From Saturnia japonica (Eukaryota > Arthropoda > Insecta > Lepidoptera > Saturniidae): 64,000 nt of DNA. Both the position numbers and the translations under genes were made by a program. This document shows positions 46,995 to 59,460 of the stretch, one piece after another (positions within the stretch are counted from its first letter, which is position 1; the number at the start of each line of letters is the position of its first letter). The notes under the pieces are model-generated. The model searched no databases and was not told the DNA's origin. It saw only the letters and a program-made list of their open reading frames with translations. The stretch spans positions 10,066,501-10,130,500 of the forward strand of contig CM065321.1 in the NCBI GenBank assembly GCA_033032175.1, written 5' to 3'.

Positions 46995-48811
46995 TTTATT
47001 AATATAGACATATCACAAGACAAAAAACCAACTATATTTGTTGTTTTAAATAATGAAGTAAAACTTAGTAGTGAATTAAGTAGTCAATACACACGAGCAC
47101 ACATTTGTGCTCGGTACGATCGCGGCCCCGAGACACAAGATAAAAACCCTTTAGTGTCTTACTCGGAGGAAAAGCAATAATTATATATAAAAATTAATAG
47201 CACGCTCTGTAAGCTGGCAACATATACGGCTTTTATCGTTACAGCCTGACCAACTTTAACTTTAACTAATATTACTAGACTATTGTGCTATACGAACATG
47301 CAAGTTTATATGTAGTAAAGTACTATCTAAATTTATTTAAATGACTCTTTCAGATTTAACGGATTATAAACTCTATGATTTCACTATCCGATACGCTTCA
47401 GCACAGAAATCCTATAAAATTCTAAAGTGTAATAATTTGCAAAATTATGAGACCTTCAAGATGTTTCTTATTAAAATTTTGGTACTATAATTATACCCAT
47501 AGATGTGTTACACAATTTATCTTTTTAATTGTAAAGTAAACATGCATCTCATACTGTATCTTCATCAATTTTATTTTATGTTACTGTTTTTCATCAGCGA
47601 TTAATTAAATGTTTACGATCAAGTTTATTGCTGCATCAAAATAAATTTACGTTTCAAATTAAGTATCTAATTTGCTACGACCTTGAGATGTAAGGCAGTC
47701 GGGTGACCTCAACTATTTTGATAATAAATTATTTTTTATATTTGCTATTCAAAATACAAATACTTGGACATTTTAGTGGGAAAAATAAAGGATCTCGTAA
47801 GAAATACATTTATAACTTCACTTTTATGGGAGGATATTGGGAAAACTGATCAGTTTCCTGTTTGACCAGACTAAGAATCTTTAGCGGGATAATGGGCTAT
47901 TACAATAGAGACCCCACTATTAATGAATCTCTAGTAAAACTTAGACGAATCAAGAATACAAATGTGATGTTTTTTCTTCTTAATTCTTTCACTGATAGGA
48001 AGCTATGTACTGGTTGATGGTTATGTGGTATATTTTATTGTTATTACATTTTATATCGTAAATAACGAATACGGACGATCGCTAGTATAGGTACCTTATA
48101 TAATACGTTAACGATTGCAGTGTTTTTCAACCGAATACGTAGAATTATTTAAGAATTATATTTGAGAACAGCGCCCCAGTTCGATATTCTTGTGGGATCT
48201 TTGTTTCAGGCCCTCCTCCGGACATTTTCATTTTTATGTACCTACAGATTGCTTGTATATGAGTAGGGTACTCATTATGTAAAATGTGTATTACTTTGGA
48301 CAGACGCGTCCCATATACCAGCGTGATATTATGAAACTATTATGTACACTTCAAAGTACACTGGGCGTTTTATCACTTCCTTAATTATATCTCACGCTAT
48401 GATCGCGAAATGGAAAAGGTTGCAATGACAAATTCTCTTGCGGCACGTGACCGCGCAATTTAGTGAGTTCCTGCTCTAACAGGATCTTTGTAAAGCTCCC
48501 TAATAAATAACACCTTTTTGAGTGTTCGTGGTTAATATAATATATGAAACATAATTTACCTTTCAAAATGTACCTAAGAGAAATAGCCGACGTTGAGAGA
48601 TATTGAGAGATATACCTAAGAGATATTTCCTTGTAGTGTGTTGTAATATTATTTATGTTATTTATAAAAAGTTGTATTTTTGAATAAACTCATATTTTAT
48701 GGAATTTTATTAAAAGTAGGTGAAGAAAATATAGTAATGATGTAATTATTGTTCACAATTCTTGTCAGAACAAAAGTCGTTATCTTTTGGGTTCAAAAAG
48801 TTAACAGATTG
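46995..48811. other. AT-rich spacer
   Basis: No gene supported; short open frames only. Confidence 0.4.
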
Positions 48812-49105
48812 TAGATGCAAAACTACACTACACTGTACCTAAATATAGATGCAAAACTATACTGCATTGCACCCGATTATAGATTCATTATTCCACAACA
48901 CTGTATGTAATTATAGATATAAAATTAATCTATACTGTATCTGAATGTACACTCTAGACTGCACTGCGCTACATCTAATTATAGATACAAGACTGCACTG
49001 CAACTAATTTTAGATACAAGACTACACTGCACTGCTCTGTGCCTAATTATAAATACAAAAATGAACTGAACTGAGATGAACATGGTCAAAGTATAGATGC
49101 AAGAT
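48812..49105. repeat. Degenerate 34-bp minisatellite
   Basis: Units begin TAGATGCAAAACT, TAGATACAAGACT or close variants at 48812, 48846, 48880, 48914, about 48948 and 48982, a strict 34-base step. Looser copies follow at 49011, 49050 and 49093. The consensus continues with ACACTGCACTG and CCTAATTA. Confidence 0.75.
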
Positions 49106-50564
49106 TGAACCATCATTGCCCACCACTATATGGTAGTTATGGACGAATACGGTACGAGTCTCCTATCGCCTAAATTTTATACAAAATATTTACATAACAA
49201 TACAAATATAATAGATTTACATTATGAACTGATCAAATACTTTATTTAGTTACAAAAAAAGACGAAAACAAACAACTATTAAAACAGCGTAACCCAAAAA
49301 AATATGCAATTGATATACCTATGATATACCTAAGCAACTTTACAATCACTTAAATAAATCTAGACATTAACCTAGTCTTCAATAGTTGCCCTAACTCACT
49401 TTGTTCCTCACATTTAGTTTCATCAGCGGTTTATATTATGTTGAACAAGAAACAAGACTAACTTCACAACTAGGCGACTATTAATTTGTTTTCGCAGAAA
49501 ATTATAAGCATATCAAATTAATAAAAACTATCTGCTAAGTAATTTACTAAGCTATATTGTTATGTTAAGGTTTATGTTGAAAAGTAGTTTTGAGGGTTTT
49601 GGTTATTTATTAAGCTTTCAAAGATGTCGCTTAGGGCAGTTGTGTTTATTTGCAAATTGGATTAATTGGGTATAACTACATTATCAAATTAACGATACTT
49701 TAAACATATTTTGTCAATTTTAGGAAGTTTCCTAAAATTTCTTAAATACTTGGCTGGCACCGACTCCAAACATAAGAATAATTGTATATTATTGTCCTAA
49801 TAAAATATGTGGGAGACGAATAGTTCGTAGGGATATCAAATTGAGTTAAAAAAAGAATATTTTTATGTAAATTAAAGTAAATAAATAACGTAATTATTTT
49901 TTACTTTTTAGTGCATTTTTTCTGAGTAAGTTGTATTTTGGAGTCGGTTTTGTTTTTGTGAAAAAAAAAGTTTATTTCTTCCTTTTTAGTGAGTCTTGCG
50001 TTCTGTAGGTAACTGGTTTATTGAAAACGAATATGGGTATATCTTCTAAATGCGCTGTATATAATGACAGCAAAATATCAGATAACGTAATTCCTAAAGA
50101 CGTCAATAAATCTGGTGCTTTTCTATCGTTGATAAAAATGTGCATAAAATCCCGAGTGATGTTAAGATTTCCGACCCTTAAGGACCCACGGAGCTATAGG
50201 CATAATAAAAAAAAATATTGGCCGGTTCTACGATGAGGTCAACTGGAGGGTGAGGAGCTACCGTAAAATTTGATGACGAATAATTGGTCTCAGGCTAAGA
50301 TAGTAACTGGTGCATCAAAGCTTGAAAAACTTAATTTTGTCAGATTTGTATGCCAACAAATCGACCACACGACGATAGATAGTTAACGGAAATAACAGGG
50401 CTATAAAATCTGACTACTGACAATCAAGGGCACATACAATACACGATTCGAATATACGAATATTAACATTATAATCACTTATATATAGAGTGCATCTCAT
50501 GACAATACCATGAAACCCAAACACGGCAAGGTTACATTGTTTTATAATGGAGTTTCGGTGCCTT
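49106..50564. other. AT-rich spacer
   Basis: No gene supported. A 71-codon frame at 50021-50236 has no motif that I recognise. Confidence 0.4.
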
Positions 50565-50830
50565 TTTTATAAAACAAAGATGGCAAATAAGCATACAGCC
50601 CGTCTGGTGGTAAGCGGATACCGTAGCCTATTGATGCATGAAGGTATCACTAGCGCGTTGCCGACCTTGAACCCGCTATCCAAAGAGCTCTGGAAACCCT
50701 ACTGACCACAGGAACACAACACTAGGTTATTTGGCTGCAATCTTTTGTAGGGTATTCCAGTAGTCGGACTGTCCCAAGTAGAGACAAATCTCCAAAAAAA
50801 ATTTCCTGTGCGCCCTACCTCTATCTACCT
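50565..50830 (-). repeat. LINE 3'-tail fragment, family R2
   Basis: GGCAAATAAGCATACAGCCC, GCGCGTTGCCGACCTTGAAC and AAGAGCTCTGGAAACCCTAC match 7150-7450. It abuts the next entry, and the start of each has the same GGCAAATAAGCAT word. Confidence 0.6.
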
Positions 50831-51160
50831 TTTTTTATACCAAGATTGGGGCAAATAAGCATGCAGTCTGCCTGATGATAAGCGGTCACCGCAGCCTATG
50901 GACGCTAACACACAAGTATCAAATGCGCGTTGCCGACCCTTTGAAAACCTATTGAACCCCTTTTTGAAGAACTCCATACTGTAGTCCCATGGGAAAACAT
51001 CAGCACTTGGGAGCTTATTCCACAAATGGAATCGGTGTGTTGGTGGAAAGTAGCCGCTGGTACCATACCGAACAGTTCCTCGGGACACAACCCATTATAC
51101 AAACGGTAGAACTTGCAAAAGGTGGCAAGGGAGGAACATTCCACATTCGTGCTGTTTGTT
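50831..51160 (-). pseudogene. LINE ORF2 C-terminal tail, decayed
   Basis: Two minus-strand frames together give the tail of a lepidopteran LINE polyprotein. The first has FCKFYRLYNGLCPEELFGMV and PAATFHQ. After a frame break the second has YFPPTHRFHLWNKLPSADVF, EFFKKGFNRFSKGRQ and a stop. Family knowledge: the FYRLYNGLCSEELF, LPRT..LWN.LP and FFKKG blocks lie after the reverse transcriptase in several insect LINEs. Everything upstream is missing. The repeat family at 7150-7450, 33395-33530 and 50565-50830 is probably the 3' end of this or a related LINE. Confidence 0.65.
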
Positions 51161-51420
51161 GTTAAAGAGTTCCGTTGTGTCTTCGGAGTTCAAGTTAGTA
51201 CAGAACGTCCTCAGTTAGGTACACCTAGTCTTGGATTATGATAAACCTACCAATATATAAATCACGATACATTTCCCATTCGATTTAGAAGTTTGCAAGT
51301 GTATCTTTAAAATTCAAGGTCCAATGTCAATGAAGTTAAAATGAGACCTACCTGAAAATATCCCCTTTCTGACAAAAAAATAATATTTTAAATCGGTTTA
51401 AATATTATGACGGAGTTATA
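51161..51420. other. Spacer before mariner 2
   Basis: Nothing recognised. Confidence 0.35.
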
Positions 51421-52640
51421 CATAGGCTGCACTAAAAGTATCGGGAATGGAATATTTCCACTGTTCCTGTCATATTAAAATCTTTTTAATTGAAAACTCC
51501 TTGGTTTTAAAAATTGAATACAATTTATTTATATAAAAAAAGATTCTCGGTCTTGTCACAAGGTTTTGTCAAACTTGTTTAGTCATTGAGAAAATGGAAT
51601 TGACTCAAGAAAATTCAAGAGCGATGATTTATTATGGACTTACGAAGTGGTTTAACACAAAAACAGTGTGTTGACCGGATGATTTCTGCATTTGGTGATG
51701 AAGCCCCATCCAAAACCACAATTTATCGCTGGTTTGCTGAATTTCAACGTGGACGTGTCAAGCTCAGTGATGATCCTCGTCAAGGTCGTCCAAAAACTGC
51801 AGTCACCCAAGAAAACGTTGACGCTGTGCGTAAGATGTGACATACCGCGAAATTCAGGCAACTTTAGACATTGACATGAGTCAAATAAAAATAATCTTGC
51901 ATGAACAATTGGGTGTAAAAAAGTTGTTTTCCCGATGGATACCGCATTCGCTCTGTGAAGAGCAAAAAGCGGCTCGCGTTACTTGGTGCGTCAGAACTCT
52001 CGAAAGATTCCACGCAGGATCCTCAAATGCTGTATACAACATCGTATCAGGTGACGAATCCTGGATATACGCGTACGAACCCGAAACAAAAAACCAGTCA
52101 CGAGTTAGGGTGTTCGAAAATGAGTTAAAGGCAACTAAAATTATTCGTTCAAGGAGTGTTGCAAAAAAAATGGTGGCCACGTTTGTCTCCAAAACCGGCC
52201 ATGTTACGACTATTGCTCTTGAGGGACAAAGAACGGTTAATGCAGAATGGTATGCTAGCATTTGTTAGCCACAGGTCGTTTCTGAACTCCGTAAATAGAA
52301 CGGCAACCGCCGCATCATCCTCCATCACGACAATGCGAGTTTTTACACCGCGCACAGAACAAAAGTGTTTTTAGAGCAAGAAAACATAGAATTATTAGAC
52401 CATCCGCCGTACAGCACCGACCTAAGTCCTAATGATTTCTATACTTTCCCTAAAATAAAGAATAAATTTCGTGGACAGAGATTTTCATCACCTGAAGAAG
52501 CTGTGGACGCCTACAAAACGGCCATTTTGGAGACCCCAACTTCCGAATGGAATGGTTGCTTCAATGATTGGTTCCATCGTATGGAAAAATGTGTCAAATT
52601 TCGCGGAGAATACTTCGAAAAGCAATAAATACATTTTTAA
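51421..52640 (+). mobile_element. Mariner element 2, 3' end missing
   Basis: The left end reads CATAGGCTGCACTAAAAGTA after a TA, a mariner-type terminus. No matching inverted end is found beyond the transposase stop at 52628, so the right end is lost. Confidence 0.75.
51594..52628 (+). pseudogene. Mariner transposase (D34D), multiply broken
   Basis: The ATG at 51594 starts MELTQENSRAMIYY. A one-base frame change near 51633 leads into RSGLTQKQCVDRM, KTTIYRWFAEFQRG and GRPKTAV. A small deletion near 51836 loses a few residues after VRKM and shifts the frame to VTYREIQATL. The first catalytic Asp is in VSGDESWIY. Stops interrupt at about 52266 and 52305. The second Asp is in LHHDNASF and the third in STDLSPNDF, 35 residues on, as in D34D mariners. 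The C terminus WFHRMEKCVKFRGEYFEKQ is intact. All three acidic residues are kept but the frame is not. It belongs to a different subfamily from the mariner at 28382. Confidence 0.9.
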
Positions 52641-53750
52641 ATAGTACTCGTACAACCATTTTAAAAAAAATACAACCGAATTGATAACCTCCTCCTTTTT
52701 TTGAAGTCGGCTAATAATAGACGAATGTTGATTTTAAGGTTTATTGAAATACATATTGAGACGCCCAAGCCAATTTCACTTGTATGTGGTGCTTTTGCGT
52801 GTCGTGATTCGGGACCAGTTGTTGCATAATATACAGTTAAATGTATGCAGGCCCGCATGACAGCGGCGATAGTCCATGGAATAGGATCTCTCGGTAATAG
52901 CTGTTGTGTTTGGATTATACTGTGCTTACTATAAGGAACAGTACCATTCATTTTACCGTATTACTATAATAAAATTATTATGTTTCTACACACGTTTTAT
53001 CAATTTGTTCAAATAATGTATGTAGGTGCAATAAATAGTTTTCTTAAGGTCCTTACATTATTATTAAATTTGTTCTTTTCCTTTAAGCTCACCTACAAAC
53101 GACCTGTGCCTGTGAGCGACTACAGTGTATTTTATGAGCTTCGCATTTCCTTTGATTCATTCCCTCTTTGTGCAACAGGGGCAGCAAAGCTTATGTTCCA
53201 ACTTCCAACACACCCAATAGTGCACTTTAAATGATTACTTTGAACTTGTTTGAATTATATATGCTGGTCAGGAATACGGAAACATCCAATATCTCATATT
53301 GTTATAATAGCTGAAATTGTTTTTTTTAAATACATTATTGAAAATCAATCTGTATTTTTTTGTAACATAAAAATTATAAAACATGCGGGATTTTTTACAA
53401 TATACTATTGACTTATGGCCCATACTATTGACCTAGTGTCGGTAAATTGACTAGCTTCTATCTTCTGTTAAAAGGCGGACGGCGGATCAGGCATGAGGAT
53501 TGTTACTTGAATCGTCGAAATGGTCAAATTGTTATAAATAGTTTTATAAGGCTACATATAGAATAATAAAGATGGTGCCGCCCTTGTTTACGGTCGCCAT
53601 ATGAAGTTGTATCTTGGGTTTACATAAACATATTATGTGTTTAGTCCCTCATATAAATTTGGAAAATTATTATTTCAATAATAATAATTATTGTTTACAC
53701 AATTATGTTCAAAAAGGCGATTGTATCTCTGTTAAATATCTCTTGTTTTT
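52641..53750. other. Spacer with repeat scraps
   Basis: At about 52670-52715, CCGAATTGATAACCTCCTCC and TTTTTGAAGTCGGCT are phrases I recall as a common lepidopteran repeat. The open frame at 52980-53234 has no known motif. Confidence 0.4.
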
Positions 53751-54016
53751 ACTGCCTTATTAGCCAAGTGATCGTAAACGTGACTGCAATGTTTGAGGTT
53801 TCGAGTTCGATTCCCAGGTCGAGCAAAGTGTTATTGGGTTTTTCTATGAAATTCTCAGTAGCAGCTCGGAGTTTGGCTTTGTGCCCGATCAATGCCAATA
53901 GGCTCGCTCCCTATTACATGGGACCTAAAAACATACACGGCGATCTTTGGGTGCACATTAGTACACCTCTGCCTAACCCTTCGGGGATACAGGCGTTGTG
54001 GTATGTTATGTTATGT
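53751..54016 (+). mobile_element. tRNA-derived SINE, copy 2
   Basis: Same family as 23261-23508. The A-box region is decayed (TAGCCAAGTGATCG) and the B box reads GAGTTCGATTCCC. The tail is TATGTTATGTTATG. Confidence 0.85.
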
Positions 54017-54339
54017 TTTTACCTCGAGACCTGTGTCACTTGCTTACTCGAAACCTCAATTAATTTTTATATAATAAAACAACGAATTTTAAATGACCGT
54101 TGTATATTTACTTTCAAATTCAACATTTTTAGGTTCATGTTATTATAACAATTAATAATCAAACGTTTTTTTTTGCAGCAGGAAGCCGAATCAGCTGTTA
54201 ATCTGTTTCAGGCGGAAGTAGTAAAGAAATTTCGGATGAAGTTGGTATTTAATTTTGATATATCATTAAAGGAATAATATTTTTAATACAATCTTTTCTG
54301 CAATACTTATACGTTATTAATACATAATATTCGCTTTTT

Positions 54340-54870
54340 AAAGAGCCCAGTACACAGTGGCCGATATTGTCCCACTACAGGCCATCACCACTGTTTAGAA
54401 GAGGTCAATGGCGCAGAATGACAGATAATTGCCAGTAGGCAATGGCTCGAGGCAGCCAATGGCGATGTTGTTAGATTTTCGGGCGGACTTCAAAGGAATC
54501 ATGATGTAGCGTCGCCGCTGGTGTTCACACAGTCGCCCATTGATCAATTTTTTACCGTCCACGGTCGGTATTTTCCATTTTGTGATCACCGAAATGTCGC
54601 TACCGTGAATTAATAAAGAGACTTGCACCTTATTTTTTTTTTTCTTAGAACACACTCCCAAAGAATTTGTAAGCAGTAAACAAACAATAATTGCCATTTG
54701 CTGTGGCCGTGATTATTTCGACGTCTTTCTTATGTGCCTCGCTAGGCAGCAATGTACCATGTATGTAACACTGTGTAAAAACCTTTTCGCCGATGGACGA
54801 TGCTGGCACACTTTAGCCCATGGCAGTAAGTACATAGCCCATTGTATACTATGGCCTATGTATGCATAAA
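54340..54870 (-). other. GC-raised segment with an unrecognised 100-codon open frame
   Basis: The frame at 54697-54395 (minus) starts MAIIVCLLLTNSLGV, which would pass as a signal peptide, but the rest (for example SDISVITKWKIPTVDGKK) matches nothing I know. Near-duplicate words at the two ends (CCCAGTACACAGTGGCC at about 54346 and CCCATTGTATACTATGGCC at about 54838) hint at a decayed repeat. Treat as unknown; a real gene is possible but unproven. Confidence 0.2.
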
Positions 54871-55829
54871 ATTAGAATCATGTAGATACCTTAGATTCTC
54901 GTTTTAACAGATTTCATAATTTCTTTGTTTATGAAAGGTTTAGATGATTCTTTTTGTTTTGTTTGGAAAGGGGATACGTCAATGGAGGGGTCCTATTTTA
55001 ATTTAATAGGCATTAAATTTTCGATTTCGGAAATACAACAGGTAAATGCTATCATTGGAGTTGATTTTCTGTTTTGTCAAATTAAAAATTGTATTGTTTA
55101 ATTTAAAACTTATGTTAGCGTGGTCGTCACTGATTTTTATTTAAAAAAAAATTTAAGTACTCTATGACGGTAGTTTACAGTACAAGTCTGAGTAAGATTA
55201 ATTTAAATAAAATTATTCATTTCATTTCTTTGAGGATTCATATCATCTAGGTACATGATAATAACAGGATTGGGTCATTTATATACCCAGTTGGCCAGCG
55301 AATAGTCTATAAAACGGCCCAACTCTATAAAGGCTTTAAGATAGGTCCACATGAGTAAGTTTATAACCCTGGTAGCCGGGCAGACGAATTCCGTTTACGA
55401 TCTGCTAACTCTTATCACGAGGAATGATTTACGACATGTCACGTTCTAGGCAAAGAATTAGGTCAAACGTTTTCGGCGTCGTATGGGATCTTGTAAATTC
55501 ATTCAAATGACAAGGAAAAAATGCGTATACATTTTTGGCTATAATTATTTTGTCGTTAAAGACGAGAGAGATGCTACGCCAGAATATAGGTAAGCGTTTC
55601 TTGAAAAAAAAACCTTTTATATGTAATTTGAGAAAGATATATATGAATGAATGAATACTTTATAAAACTTTTAGTTTGTACACTGGCGAGCTTAATGCTA
55701 TAAAACACTTTCTTCCAGCCAACCAGTTATTATTGCCGGTAGTGCAACGGGAAAATTAAATTTAAAATAAAACAAAAATGAGCAAACAGAAAAATATAGA
55801 ACTAAACATAAATAACAAATAATATATCA
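54871..55829. other. AT-rich spacer
   Basis: Nothing recognised. Confidence 0.4.
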
Positions 55830-55975
55830 TTTTTTTTATCGTTTATATGTTTAGCGTTATGACCCACAGCACAGACGATGTGGCCTAATATGGCGGTTTC
55901 GCTAAGCCTAGTGGGGAAACTGAAGGTGGTAGCTAGCCAGGAGAGTATTAAAAAAATATCCTAACAACATTAGTA
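55830..55975 (+). repeat. Dispersed repeat R1, internally deleted copy
   Basis: TTTTATCGTTTATATGTTTA and GCGTTATGACC, then CTAAGCCTAGTGGGGAAACT joined directly to GGTGGTAGCTAGCCAGG; the middle of the unit is missing. Confidence 0.6.
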
Positions 55976-56092
55976 GGTATAAGCTTAGGTAAGTTTATGC
56001 TGTGGATCACCAACAGCATGATTACATATTCATATAGATTTAATATGATACATGTAAATAGCACATGTAATAAATGCACAAGACTGCCTCAT

Positions 56093-56354
56093 TAGCTTAG
56101 TGGTCGTAAGCGCGACTGCTATGGATCCAGGTCTTGGGTCCTCGATCCCCAGATCGAGCAAAAGTGTTATTGGGTTTTTCTATGATATTCTCAGTAGCAG
56201 CTCGGAGTTTGGCTTCGTGCCCGATTAATGGCAATAGGCTCGCTCCCTATTACATGAGACCTAAAAAACATACACGGCGAACTGTGGGTGTACATTAGTA
56301 CACCTCCTCCTAATCCTTCGGGGATACAGGCGTTATGGTATGTTATTTTATGTA
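56093..56354 (+). mobile_element. tRNA-derived SINE, copy 3
   Basis: Same family as 23261-23508. A-box-like TAGCTTAGTGGTCG, B-box-like GTCCTCGATCCCC. A possible short target duplication ACAAGA flanks it. Confidence 0.85.
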
Positions 56355-57435
56355 ACAAGAAACAGTGACCGGCTCTATAGAAAAAAAAGAAACCTACACA
56401 CGGCATATTGACGTAGGTGTTTTTTATCAAAAGTATGATATCTTCGGATTAACTAACGTAAGCATTTTCTTCATATAATATAATAACAAACAGGGAAGTA
56501 GAGTCAATATATTTTTGAAATTAATGAAGTCTTTTAAATATTCAATAATTTCATTCAATTTCAATAATAAGCAAATATTTTGTGATGACATGGATCGGAT
56601 AATATTCTGCGTGTATTATTAACGAGCAAAACTTCTCCAGAAATATGATATGTAGGTAGTTTAGGGTTAGGGGAAAATAAATTATTTTTTCTCCCCTACA
56701 TAATTATTGACATTTTTGGAGAAATCTCAAGTCGCTAAGGTGACACCTTTTGCGTAGGGGATACGCCGTGGACATAAATCCGTATGCTGTACTAGATAAG
56801 GCATTCATAGATAAACTAAGTACGCGTTTATTGCACAGATATTATTTACATAAATATACTTACCAACTTTACTTAACAATAAACTTACAACATATAATAA
56901 TACAAGTAGGCTCGTGTCTGACGACGAAATAATTTATTTTCATGAGGACTATTCTTTTACAGATATTCTAAGCATTCCTAATTTTCTTCGTGACATAAAA
57001 GTTGTAATTATGGTTTGAAGTTAAATATTAAATTAGAATTAATATTAGCCAACGCATTTTTTTTTGTCATATTTCATTTATGTAATGTATTGTTAATAAT
57101 CTCTAAAAATGTCTTTGATAATTTTATTGCCTATAAATTTTAGAATTATAATTATATACTACTCATACTACTCCCTACTCTCCGCCCACAAAATTTAGAA
57201 TTTTTGTAAAGCTAGCGCAGTCTTATAAATAATGTAGTCGGCAGATAGTTGAAACGTTTGTTCAACCACCACATTGTAATAACATATTCGTAAGTTAGGC
57301 TAATTATATAAAATAAACATAAAACGCGAAAGACATTTTAAATGACCACAAACGACGCCCTAACTAGAGCTCTACCCTAATAAAATGTCTATCAAATTCA
57401 AGAATGGAACATCTCACATGTATGCCAGTTACATA
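56355..57435. other. AT-rich spacer
   Basis: Nothing recognised. Confidence 0.4.
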
Positions 57436-58585
57436 TTGGGTCGGGAAAAAAATGTTTTCACATAAAGTAGGTATAAACTTATAATTAAATTTCTTTGGCT
57501 GTACTATTTGTATCTGGCTGGTTTTGGTAACAGTAAAAAGGTTACATTAAAAATAAAAAAGTTGTTTCTCGCTATTTTTCATTTTTTTCTTTCTGTAAAA
57601 ATGAGTGAATGTATAATGAAGAAATTCGACACTTTTAAAACATTATTACAAAAAAGGCAAAAATGCAACTCAAGCATCGAAAAAAATTTGTGATGTTTAT
57701 GGACCTAATACTGTGTCAGTAAGAATAGCACAAAGTTATTTCAAACATTTCCGGTCCGGATATTTTGATGTTAAAGATGCACCTCGCTCTGGTCGCCCAT
57801 TTACGAATAAAATGGATGCCGTTTTTGAAAAAGTTGAGCAAGATCGGCATATCAGTAGTTACGATGTAGCTGAAGAACTGTAAATTTACCACAAAACAGT
57901 TTTAAACCATTTGAAGAAAGCTGGCTATACCAAAAAGCTCGATATTTAGGTGCCATATGAGCTCACTGAATGAAACCATATGAACTGTGTACTCATTTGC
58001 GATTCAGTTTTTGTTAACTGGCGATGAAAAGTCGATCACGTACGACAAGAACGTGCGAAAAAGGTCGGCCAGGCTTCACAGACTGTGGGGTAAACCTGGG
58101 CTAACTCGAAATAAGGTGATGCTGTGTGTATGGTGGGACTGGAAAAGCATTGTTCATTATGAGCTTTTACCGCCCGGTAAAACCATCGATTCGGATCTCT
58201 ACTGCCAACAGCTGATGAGATTAAAGGAAGCAGTTGAGAGAAAGCGGCCGGAATTGATCAACAGGAAGGGTGTTGATTTTCATCACGATAACGCTAGACC
58301 ACACACACATCTTTAGCCACTCAGCAAAACTTAAGAGAGTAGGGCTGGGAGGTGTTAGTGCATCCATCATATAGTCCTGACCTTGAACCTTCAGATTTTT
58401 AACTGTTTCGGTCTCTTCAGAATTCTTTAGGTTCTGTAATGTTAAGTTCAAAGTTTCTACAGCAATGGGGTCGTCTCTACCTACAAAATGGCAGAAAGTC
58501 AGCGAACAAAACGACACATAGATACTGTAAATAAATGTGTTGAGTTTTCATATAAAAATGCGAAGAAACTTTTTCCCCGACTTAT
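57436..58585 (+). mobile_element. Mariner element 3, degenerate
   Basis: Inverted ends: TTGGGTCGGGAAAAAAATGT at 57436 and, inverted from 58585, ATAAGTCGGGGAAAAAGTTT. TA flanks are at 57434-57435 and 58586-58587. At 1150 bp it is shorter than a complete mariner, in line with an internal 3' coding deletion. Confidence 0.8.
57600..58530 (+). pseudogene. Mariner transposase 3, heavily decayed
   Basis: Readable blocks on the plus strand in several frames: ICDVYGPNTVSVRIAQSYF, FRSGYFDVKDAPRSGRP, YDVAEEL then a stop, HLKKAGYTKKLDI then a stop, VPYELTE then a stop. Then LTGDEKSITYD (first Asp), KVMLCVWWDWKSIVHYELLP, GVDFHHDNARPHT (second Asp) and SYSPDLEPSDF (third Asp). The end LPTKWQKVSEQND marks the C terminus, after a deletion that removed most of the preceding segment. 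Stops and frame changes rule out function. Confidence 0.85.
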
Positions 58586-58587
58586 TA

Positions 58588-59171
58588 GAAGGGAGACTTA
58601 TATAATATAACGGCATCTGGAAATACTTGGACCGGGTTGACTTACTATAGAATACTTTTTCAAATATCGTTTTTATAAATTATACATATAAGTATTTATA
58701 GTTAAGTTTTTGTAGCCTATTTACCGAATTGCCGAATTACATTACTTCCTAGAGGTATATGAATTTTTTGTATGAAGTAATATTTATTTATAGGTTCAAA
58801 ATTACAATATTTTACATGACGATGTTGTAATAAATCTAAACATTTAGATACGTAATAAAGTCCATGTCACATCTAGTGAGCATACATCTGTACATGAAGG
58901 GTCTTATTGCTGCTACATTAGCTTTATTGATCGTCGAACGAGAACGCTTTTATTTCGGGGGATCGCTGTAATAATAGCACTTGATATTGCCTCTGGACGC
59001 ATCGCTATTATTTGTTATACTCTTCTTAATATATAAATGATTATTTACTTTTTGAAATCCATTCGTAGTTATTTTAATAATAACTAGTCTGTAACATAGG
59101 CTGCGTGCATGTTTTCAGCTGGTTTCAATTAATTGTTATAACAAAACTTTTACCTGAGCCTACCATTTTTA
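58588..59171. other. AT-rich spacer
   Basis: Nothing recognised. Confidence 0.4.
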
Positions 59172-59460
59172 AGGGCTGATTTTTCGATCGTCGTATAACT
59201 TTATTTGAGGGATCATTTTAGCATTTTCACAGATAATTTATGGAAAACCTGTCAAAATTTAAAATTATTCCTGAAATACAGTGTAAACTCTTTATAACGT
59301 TGAAGTGAGCCCAACTTAGTTGGTTCGCGTTAAAACCCACATATTGAAACTCCACTCCATATAACGATAACTCTCTATAACGACAAAAAATGCTCAGTCC
59401 CTTGAGTATCGTTATAAAGAGTTTTCACTGTAGTTATATATTGATTGAAAAATCAGTCCT
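59172..59460. mobile_element. TIR element (MITE) with a nested second MITE
   Basis: Outer ends AGGGCTGATTTTTCGATC and, inverted, AGGACTGATTTTTCAATC. The interior matches the uninterrupted copy at 25666-25801, read in reverse. Confidence 0.65.
59279..59430. mobile_element. Pogo-like MITE, 152 bp, nested
   Basis: CAGTGTAAACTCTTTATAAC at 59279 and its inverse at 59430 pair over 21 bp with one mismatch. TA duplications are at 59277-59278 and 59431-59432. The CAGTG ends and TA target fit pogo/Tc1-type MITEs. Confidence 0.8.

Noticed and set aside
48812..49105. CRISPR-like array
   Set aside because: Repeats are contiguous and degenerate with no unique spacers, and the setting is a eukaryotic genome; it is a minisatellite.
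52980..53234. 84-codon plus-strand frame
   Set aside because: No motif, start context or conservation evidence; AT-rich chance frame.
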